64,000 bases of DNA from Deltaproteobacteria bacterium (lineage in GTDB: Bacteria > Desulfobacterota > GWC2-55-46 > UBA9637), in assembly GCA_030690165.1 (NCBI GenBank), contig JAUYHF010000051.1, forward strand, positions 18,809-82,808. Direction: 5' to 3'. The position numbers and the translations under genes are program-made. The notes beneath the pieces are model-generated. The model was not told where the DNA came from and did no database searches. It saw only the letters and a list, made by a program, of their open reading frames with translations. Positions 58,583 to 64,000 of the stretch are shown here, piece after piece (the stretch's first letter is position 1; each line of letters begins with the position of its first letter).

Positions 58583-60754
58583 CTATAGCCTCAATGATGC
58601 ACTCGCAAAAACAGAGTCAGTATGGTCATTCGTTACATTATCTGTTTTTGTGCCGCTATAGCCAACACGTAGGCTAAGCCTTGAAACCGGCGTCCAACTA
58701 ATATCAGCCCCCCTGTTTATAACATCCCCTGAAATACCATATCTTGCGCTGGTCTGTATATTCCTGGACGGAAGCCATGTAATGTTATAGGTTTGCGAAC
58801 TGGTTGGTTCTATGCCTATTGAAGCTGAAAGATATATATTCCTTGTTGGTGTATATGAAATGACCGTATTGAGCGACTGGCTGCTGGAATCTGTCTCTTT
58901 CCCCGCGGTTTCAGTAGTGCTGCCTGAGGTTCCACCATTTACAATTATAGTCATGGACCTCCATGGAATAAGATTCAGATTTCCGTAAGAATTTATAGAG
59001 TTTGTCTTAGAGTTTGCCTTAATGTCCTTTGTTTCGCCCACACTGCTTCCAAAACCAAGGTCAACACCTTTATAAAGATTCATAAATACATTGCCGCTTA
59101 TTGAATTGGTCTTTGAATATGTTTCTCCGCCTGTTAATGCCTCACTGTAACCATAATTCAGGCTTGCATTTAATGCCGGAAGCGGACTTGACGAGAAGGA
59201 CAGGGAATAACTGTCTTCGCCGGTTTCTGTTGAACCGGTCGTTGAATTTGAACTCACCTTTGATGTGCTGTAACTTGTAGAAAGATTAAGATACTGAGGC
59301 ACAACAACAGAATTCAGCCCTACCCCTTGGCCTATACTAGTTGTATCAGTGTCATTGAAGCTCTGGGTAGAGTGGTCATAGCTAAGATTATAACTCATGT
59401 TCAGCCGTGTAAGCGGCGAAAATGAAAGACCAAAACCGCCAAAATCTCTGATTGTAGTAAAGCTAACTATCTCTGTCGGCGTTGAAGTAAGATGCCCTAT
59501 GGCCTCAATCTCGGTCACATTTATTGCCCCCGCTCCGGCAGGGAATTTGGTGTTTACAACCTTAAAAAATAGGGCGCTGGTCTCTGAAAAGTTAAAGACA
59601 ATTCCCGTTCCTGCCAACCCCCCCGGGCTGCTGATTGCTGGCTCATAAGATACTGTTGGAACCGTTGATGTCCAGTTTGTCCCGTCGCTGCTTGTATATA
59701 ATTGCAAGCCAAATTGATCATTATCAACATAGGTTTTAATATTTGGATCTGCTGTGTTTATGTAAAGATGTATCTTAAACACAGATTGAGATGTTGTAAA
59801 TCTGATGCCTATGTTTCTATCTAAACCATTCAGGTCTATCCCTGCGGATGAGGTCGTACTATTGTCTATCAATGCAGGCGTACTGACAAGGGGGTCAACA
59901 GTAGGTGTAATATCTAAAGCAAACAGGCCCTCAGATGCCGTACGCTCTTTGTCTAATCTTTGAGGCCCGCCCAGACTTTTAGTTGTTGTTTCCGACTGAC
60001 TATGGCCCATATTTGCATTTGTATTTATCTTCTTATCCCAAAATGACCTGACAAGACCTGCTGACACAAGGTGTGATTGAGTCTCGTTTTTGGTTTTGCC
60101 GACTCTATCTATTATAATAGGGTCTGAAAATGAATAATTCAGGTTAGTTGCTGTTTCAAGAAAACTAAAACCATAAGTTGTATTAAAACCCTGATTGATG
60201 GACACAGTATCTAATTTATGAGGGTCGAGGTAATCGTTATTTTTTGCCTGATTATAAAAAAGCGAGACAGAAGGCCATCTGTCGCCAGGGAGGGTAAAAG
60301 AGGCATTCATATTGGAGATTGAAATAGGGTCCCCGCCAGGAGGCACAGTCTCATTTCTCGTATAACCGAGGGATAGATAATATAATTCAACGGCAGGCGG
60401 TGTATAGTTTAGAAAAAACATCGGAAATGTGTCCGATGTCTCTTTTCCATTTACAATAAATTTCGACAACCGCACATCGGCCAAAATCATTATTGTGGAG
60501 GTCGGGGCATGGCTCAGGCCAAATGTATAACTTTCATTATAGCTGGAACTTTCAGTAGTCTTACCGCCGCTGGATGTAGTAGTCTTTTGATAACTCATAT
60601 CTGCTCTGGCATCTATAGCAAATACAGCATTTGGTCTCACAAGGCTTATAAGCGCTATTACAAAGAAAAGTAAGGCAGTTAGACCTGCTCCGCAAGACCC
60701 TTTTCCTATATTATAAGTAGAGACGCCCCGCCGGGGCGTCTCTACGGAGTTCAT
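58583..60754 (-). CDS. Large outer-membrane beta-barrel protein with discoidin-like insertion
   Basis: A 723-residue exported protein. After a signal segment (ALLFFVIALISLVRPNAVFA) most of the chain shows alternating, Ser/Thr/Tyr-rich beta strands of a barrel, such as TSFTLPGDRWPSVSLFYNQ-like and YGISGDVINRGADISWTPV. A middle part (~270-430) contains IDLNGLDRNIGIRFTTSQSV and FGLQLYTSSDGTNWT, reminiscent of discoidin/F5-8C domains. It ends SASLRL without the usual terminal Phe. ATG 60754 is chosen; a repeat encodes residues 4-13. It is a possible porin for the cytochromes. Confidence 0.72.
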   Translation of the reverse strand: MNSVETPRRGVSTYNIGKGSCGAGLTALLFFVIALISLVRPNAVFAIDARADMSYQKTTTSSGGKTTESSSYNESYTFGLSHAPTSTIMILADVRLSKFIVNGKETSDTFPMFFLNYTPPAVELYYLSLGYTRNETVPPGGDPISISNMNASFTLPGDRWPSVSLFYNQAKNNDYLDPHKLDTVSINQGFNTTYGFSFLETATNLNYSFSDPIIIDRVGKTKNETQSHLVSAGLVRSFWDKKINTNANMGHSQSETTTKSLGGPQRLDKERTASEGLFALDITPTVDPLVSTPALIDNSTTSSAGIDLNGLDRNIGIRFTTSQSVFKIHLYINTADPNIKTYVDNDQFGLQLYTSSDGTNWTSTVPTVSYEPAISSPGGLAGTGIVFNFSETSALFFKVVNTKFPAGAGAINVTEIEAIGHLTSTPTEIVSFTTIRDFGGFGLSFSPLTRLNMSYNLSYDHSTQSFNDTDTTSIGQGVGLNSVVVPQYLNLSTSYSTSKVSSNSTTGSTETGEDSYSLSFSSSPLPALNASLNYGYSEALTGGETYSKTNSISGNVFMNLYKGVDLGFGSSVGETKDIKANSKTNSINSYGNLNLIPWRSMTIIVNGGTSGSTTETAGKETDSSSQSLNTVISYTPTRNIYLSASIGIEPTSSQTYNITWLPSRNIQTSARYGISGDVINRGADISWTPVSRLSLRVGYSGTKTDNVTNDHTDSVFASASLRL
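60717..60745. repeat. 29-base palindrome at the beta-barrel gene start
   Basis: GTAGAGACGCCCCG-C-CGGGGCGTCTCTAC, a perfect inverted repeat with one central base. In frame it encodes SVETPRRGVST. Same family as 24568-24595 and 37320-37347. Confidence 0.85.
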
Positions 60755-60755
60755 G

Positions 60756-62204
60756 TCATTTTTCAAGCAATAGCGCCCCATATGGACTCTTTCCAACAAA
60801 GAGTTTTTTTAACACCCTTTCCCCTATCGGGTCAAGAAGAGAGACTGTATTATCTCCATAATTTGTTACATAAAGGCGGTTTCTTTTTTCATCGCCCGCA
60901 AGCCCTGTCGGCATTATTCCAACCGGTATAGTCCTTGTAACAACATCCTGAGAGTTAAAAAATGTAAGTGTATTTGCAGCGGTATTTGCAACAAAAAGTC
61001 TCTTGCTGAATCCCTGCATACCCCTTTTAGGAGGGCCTTCAACAGACATGGTTGCAACCACTTTTCTTAAAGAAGGGGAGATAATGCTTATCCTGTTAGA
61101 TCCCTCGTTAAAGACATATATCTTATCTTTGCCGACATTATCTTTGCCGACAAAAACACCTGTCGGCCTGTTATCCACTGTAATATTGGCAACCAGTGTG
61201 TCATCAATAGCGTTTATGATGCTTAGATTGTTTGACCTCTCGTTTGTCACATAAACTTCCTTCCTGACAGCGTCCGCAGCAATGGCTGAAGGGCCTATCC
61301 CAACAGCAACGCTCTTTAATGTGCGCTTTGCTACAGTACTCACCACTGTAACATCATTGGATATCCGGTTTGCAATATAAAGTTTGCCTTCAATTAAATT
61401 GTTATCATCAGGTATAATTACTATATCTACCGGTAATATTCCTGCTGTCAGATAGATTGTATCCAGCACAGAAAACCGGGTTACATCCACTACAGATATA
61501 TTCCTTGAAGCGGAATTTACAACATAAAGCCTGTCCTGTGTGGCATTTAATGCCATACCCATTGGTCTGTCGCCAACTGTTACCGCGCCTATAACCCTTT
61601 CAAGGCTTCTGTCTATTATGGATATATAGTTTGATGCGCTATTTGATATAAACAAGAGCAGATCTCTTGCCGAAGGTATCTGTGTTTCTATTTCTATAGA
61701 TGGCTGAAAAATATGCCCTTTTTCAATAGATTTCTCGATGTCCCATACAAGAGAAACTGCTGAGATCTCCTTTCTTTGCAACCTGATATTCGATTTTATC
61801 ACAACCTCTCCATCAGGCTGAGAAAGGGCAAGGCTTACATGACCATCTCTCCCCATAACAGATGCCCTTGAAATGATTAGTTTCAGACCTTTATACTGAC
61901 CAGGCTCTACGGCCGCTTCTTTTAGGAGTATCTGCCTGTCAATCAAACCAGTGGACATTATGTCAATCGGACCATCTATCAGATTTATCCATCTGTTGTC
62001 TTCTGTCTGAAGTTTAATTTCAGATATTGTGAAGGCTATATTCGGAGGGGCAAGCGATGTTGAGTGCATATAAAGAAGAAGCCTTGCAGCGGAAGACGAT
62101 GATGATAGTGGTGTTGAGGTATCTATCAGCCATTTCTCGCAAGAGATAAATAGCAAAGAAGACAGAAACAGAAGAAGAAAAAGATATATCCTTTTGAAGG
62201 TCAC
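60756..62204 (-). CDS. YVTN-type beta-propeller lipoprotein with DUF4382-like domain
   Basis: A 482-residue lipoprotein with lipobox LLFISCEKW. Residues ~40-180 resemble DUF4382 (ARLLLYMHSTSLAPPNIAFT, WINLIDGPIDIMST, LKEAAVEPGQYKGLKLIIS). A seven-bladed YVTN propeller follows: ISNSASNYISIIDRSLERVI, LYVVNSASRNISVVDVTRF, VYVTNERSNNLSIINAIDD. Translation begins at GTG 62204. It lies 1 base from the barrel gene, so the two products likely act together on the cell surface. Confidence 0.82.
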   Translation of the reverse strand: MTFKRIYLFLLLFLSSLLFISCEKWLIDTSTPLSSSSSAARLLLYMHSTSLAPPNIAFTISEIKLQTEDNRWINLIDGPIDIMSTGLIDRQILLKEAAVEPGQYKGLKLIISRASVMGRDGHVSLALSQPDGEVVIKSNIRLQRKEISAVSLVWDIEKSIEKGHIFQPSIEIETQIPSARDLLLFISNSASNYISIIDRSLERVIGAVTVGDRPMGMALNATQDRLYVVNSASRNISVVDVTRFSVLDTIYLTAGILPVDIVIIPDDNNLIEGKLYIANRISNDVTVVSTVAKRTLKSVAVGIGPSAIAADAVRKEVYVTNERSNNLSIINAIDDTLVANITVDNRPTGVFVGKDNVGKDKIYVFNEGSNRISIISPSLRKVVATMSVEGPPKRGMQGFSKRLFVANTAANTLTFFNSQDVVTRTIPVGIMPTGLAGDEKRNRLYVTNYGDNTVSLLDPIGERVLKKLFVGKSPYGALLLEK

Positions 62205-62518
62205 ACAAACCTCGCTTAAAAGATTAGGTTGGCTGCCTCAACTGAATTAAGAGTTGTTATATTAGTTCTAAACCTGATATTAACAAGCTGATTTTGTAGG
62301 CTCAGATTTTATTCTTTTATCATATCTAAAAAATACATTGCAAGAAAAATATTGAGGAAGGTTGTTGACTATTGACAAGGCCGGTTAGTTATTGTAGATT
62401 TTTTACCGGGAGATTTCTGAGGACATGGCAGGCAGGCTATGTATCAAAAGAGTCTGCGCCTGCTTGCGCAAGCAGGCGCAGACTTAATCTTAATGCGCAA
62501 GAAGAAAGAGGCTTCCGA
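62205..62518. other. 314-base gap with a perfect palindrome
   Basis: I find no gene. It holds a 32-base perfect palindrome (62452-62483) near the end of the preceding cytochrome gene. The rest is AT-rich and probably contains the promoter of the propeller-barrel genes, but no element is convincing. Confidence 0.5.
62452..62483. repeat. Perfect 32-base palindrome
   Basis: GTCTGCGCCTGCTTGC is followed by its exact inverted copy. It lies 35 bases downstream of the single-haem cytochrome stop. On the minus strand the stem is followed by TCTTTTG, so it could terminate transcription weakly. It could also be another dispersed hairpin. Confidence 0.75.
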
Positions 62519-62911
62519 TTAGGAAGGCCCCTTACAGTTGCAAAGCTTACGCAAATGGCCAAGCATTTCCTTTATCTCTTGCTCGCTAAGCGTCTTGCCC
62601 CAGGGCGGCATGAGGGCCGCCTTGTTCACTGATATGCCGCCGCCTGTTATGGCATTAATAATATCTGTATCGCTCAGCTTACCCATATCCTCAGGGCTTG
62701 CATGGTTTCTGGGCGTAACCGACATCTCAGGCAGGTCTAAGCCAAATGGCTTTGGATTTGCGTTTGGACCTGTGCCTTTGCCGTCCTTGCCATGACATTG
62801 CACACAGTAGAATTGGTAATTTTCCTCAGTGCTTGCGGCAAATACTGTGCCTTTTGCTATAAACGCCGTTGCGCATATTAAAAATAGCCCTATAAAAACT
62901 GACTTCTTCAT
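62519..62911 (-). CDS. Single-haem cytochrome c
   Basis: A 130-residue exported class I-type cytochrome with a signal peptide (residues ~1-24), CVQCHGKDGKGTGPNA and a late axial-ligand methionine in KAALMPPWGKTLSEQE. It is a soluble periplasmic shuttle by appearance. It is preceded by GGGAGGA and lies 93 bases downstream of the diheme gene. Confidence 0.85.
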   Translation of the reverse strand: MKKSVFIGLFLICATAFIAKGTVFAASTEENYQFYCVQCHGKDGKGTGPNANPKPFGLDLPEMSVTPRNHASPEDMGKLSDTDIINAITGGGISVNKAALMPPWGKTLSEQEIKEMLGHLRKLCNCKGPS

Positions 62912-63004
62912 TATTTTTATTCCTCCCTTCTAAATTTGTAGTCAAGGCCTCTTTCTGCATATCACGAATAGGCAGGGCAAGCAACCTGTCATTACCGCTA
63001 CCTA

Positions 63005-63679
63005 CTACCTCGGGCCGGTTACAAACCCGGCTAACGCCTTCATTTCCTCGTCAGGTATAATGCCCGCAAAATTAGGCATCCTCCTTACAGGCTTGAAGAG
63101 CTTGATATCTTTAAGATAGGCATATACCCAGGCTCCATTAAGTCTTTTGTCGGCCTCAGAAAGATCAGGCCCGGTTACGCCGCCTTGCTTCTTTCCCCCT
63201 GCCTTAACAGGAAGAATATGGCAGGCTATGCAGCCGTATTGCTTGATAAATAGGTTCTTAGCCTTCGCTCCCCCTTTTTCTTCCACTGACCCTGGTACCA
63301 CCTCTTTGGCTGTCAGTGTCATAAGATAATCTCCCACCTCTTGAGCCTCAGCCTTTGAAAGGGCAGGATGTTGAATGGTATTTTTCTCTGATACAGAGTT
63401 ATACGCCATAAGGCGGATAATAACCGGTTTTTCCAGCCATTCCACAAGCCATGCCTTTTTGAACTTACTTCCTGCGTACCATAATTCAACCCCTTTTTGC
63501 TTAAGCTTGTCTTCAAAGGTCTTTTCCGTTGCAGGGCCTTCTGTCTGATGGCAGCCGCCGCAACCTTTGGAGGCAAATGTGCCTTTGCCATCGGCCAAAC
63601 TAATACCCTTTGAGAGGGTAATTAAAAAAACAGCTAAAACCACTGCTGCTGCCAAACTACCAATCCTTGATACACTCAT
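63005..63679 (-). CDS. Diheme cytochrome c
   Basis: A 224-residue exported protein made of two class I cytochrome domains. The first has CGGCHQTEGPATEKTF and RLMAYNSVSEKNTI; the second has CIACHILPVKAGGKK and PVRRMPNFAGIIPDEE, each with a following methionine. Residues 1-29 form a signal peptide. It is the first gene of the cytochrome cluster, behind a good promoter at 63779-63807. Its start region is duplicated upstream (63709-63778). Confidence 0.85.
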   Translation of the reverse strand: MSVSRIGSLAAAVVLAVFLITLSKGISLADGKGTFASKGCGGCHQTEGPATEKTFEDKLKQKGVELWYAGSKFKKAWLVEWLEKPVIIRLMAYNSVSEKNTIQHPALSKAEAQEVGDYLMTLTAKEVVPGSVEEKGGAKAKNLFIKQYGCIACHILPVKAGGKKQGGVTGPDLSEADKRLNGAWVYAYLKDIKLFKPVRRMPNFAGIIPDEEMKALAGFVTGPR

Positions 63680-63708
63680 TTCTGAAACCTCCTTTTCTTT
63701 TTTTATCT

Positions 63709-63778
63709 CACTGTTGCTACCAAGCTACCAATCCTTCTATATATCTCCATCCATGGAACCTCCTTTTCTTTTTTTAGC
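63709..63778 (-). repeat. Degenerate tandem copy of the diheme cytochrome start region
   Basis: About 70 bases upstream of the gene match 63641-63706: the same AAAAAAAGAAAAGGAGGTT ribosome site and AAGGATTGGTAGCTTGG coding start. In the upstream copy the reading frame begins ATG 63754 and stops after five codons (MDGDI). This leaves a short leader ORF with its own strong Shine-Dalgarno sequence. Confidence 0.75.
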
Positions 63779-63807
63779 TATATATCCCAACTGCAAAAGT
63801 TTGTCAA
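63779..63807 (-). promoter_or_regulatory. Sigma-70-type promoter of the cytochrome cluster
   Basis: TTGACA (63807-63802) and TATATA (63784-63779) are separated by exactly 17 bases on the minus strand. Three spaced TTGCCAAAAAA units at 63811-63850 lie just upstream of the -35 and could act as curved A-tracts or regulator sites. Confidence 0.65.
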
Positions 63808-63810
63808 GGA

Positions 63811-63850
63811 TTTTTTTTGGCAATTTTTTTGGCAATTTTTTGGCAATAAA
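63811..63850. repeat. Three TTGCCAAAAAA units upstream of the cytochrome promoter
   Basis: On the minus strand TTGCC occurs three times, each followed by 6-8 A residues, spaced 12-13 bases apart. The position immediately before the -35 element suits an UP-element-like or operator role. Confidence 0.55.
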
Positions 63851-63873
63851 TAAAAGAAACCTGTTAGCTAAAA

Positions 63874-63910
63874 TTTAAAAGTGCACTGCCTTAAGTTTTA
63901 AAAGTGCACT
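63874..63910. repeat. Direct repeat TTTAAAAGTGCACT
   Basis: The 14-base unit occurs at 63874-63887 and 63897-63910 (23-base period). The second copy overlaps the stop of a frame entering from the right edge. Such paired sites can be ends of an insertion sequence. Confidence 0.5.
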
Positions 63911-64000
63911 TTCTTTATATCTTCGGCCCTGACCTGTTGTTCCCCCACAAGTTTGTTTCGACACCAGAACCGGATTTTGGCCATATGATGTTTGAGGTCA
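63898..64000 (-). CDS. C-terminal fragment of an unknown gene at the right edge
   Basis: A minus-strand frame enters from beyond 64000 and ends at TAA 63898. The visible ~34 codons read KHHMAKIRFWCRNKLVGEQQ then VRAEDIKKVHF. The basic beta-rich tail recalls C-termini of some DDE transposases, and the stop overlaps a direct repeat, but this is weak. The body of the gene lies outside the window. Confidence 0.3.
   Translation of the reverse strand, partial: DLKHHMAKIRFWCRNKLVGEQQVRAEDIKKVHF

Noticed and set aside
62372..62405. Plus-strand promoter-like TTGACA-17-TAGATT
   Set aside because: No plus-strand gene follows; the frame starting there runs antisense through the cytochrome gene.
62940..63010. 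GEMM-type cyclic di-GMP riboswitch suggested by GTAGGTAGCGG upstream of the single-haem cytochrome
   Set aside because: Only a short 3' resemblance exists; the conserved 5' part of the aptamer is absent and the match overlaps the end of the preceding gene.

Overview
The window reads as chromosomal DNA from a Gram-negative, probably anaerobic bacterium. LptA/B/C and KdsC indicate a lipopolysaccharide outer membrane. PorABCD and pyruvate phosphate dikinase indicate ferredoxin-linked pyruvate metabolism. MglA/MglB, sigma-54 and a large set of multihaem c-type cytochromes recall Desulfobacterota (Geobacter-like) or Nitrospirota. No marker here fixes the phylum, so that placement is inference. Every gene I can support lies on the minus strand, so transcription runs from high to low coordinates. 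|| Layout in base order. 1-6236: end of a TrmN6-like methylase, a DUF1015 protein, and a complete mannose-type PTS operon (IIA-IIB-IIC-IID-HPr-EI). 6351-13084: rapZ-hprK-ptsN-hpf-rpoN-lptB-lptA-lptC-kdsC, a regulatory PTS/sigma-54 and LPS-export block. 13096-17989: GH57 glucanotransferase and glnD. 18017-22063: an accessory island with an AbrB/PIN toxin-antitoxin pair, a Fic protein, a SIR2-like NADase candidate next to a 24-codon stump of a DNA methyltransferase, an ORF6N remnant and a small hypothetical gene. 22050-30676: amiC, valS, a response regulator, hom, alaC-like and lipA. 30900-33300: a CsgG-like lipoprotein with two small secreted proteins, one carrying curlin-like repeats behind a strong promoter. 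33596-45029: ppdK, a NIF3-like gene, yqeY, rpsU, mglA/mglB, porCDAB, recR, ybaB and dnaX. 45084-45504: SRP RNA and two tRNA-Ser genes. 45627-63679: an HD-GYP regulator, then a long cytochrome/outer-membrane cluster. That cluster holds 3-, 15(+1)-, 26- and 5-haem cytochromes, two small cytochromes c, NHL and YVTN propellers, a PpiC foldase, three CsgG/TolB-like proteins, a HAMP membrane protein and a large beta-barrel. || The cytochrome cluster looks like a trans-envelope electron-transfer apparatus: periplasmic multihaem wires, a barrel to cross the outer membrane, exported propellers as partners, and a foldase for assembly. The PTS, HprK, PtsN, RapZ and sigma-54 genes together suggest that phosphoryl-transfer signalling regulates carbon and nitrogen use. 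|| The most unusual signal at the DNA level is a population of short dispersed repeats. They are hairpins, or tandem 7-11-base units in inverted arrangement, and they occupy many intergenic gaps. They also sit in frame inside conserved enzymes (GH57, ValS, LipA, DnaX) and in the N-terminal or signal regions of LptA, PpiC, the NHL protein and the beta-barrel protein. Some appear to supply the Shine-Dalgarno sequence of the gene that follows.
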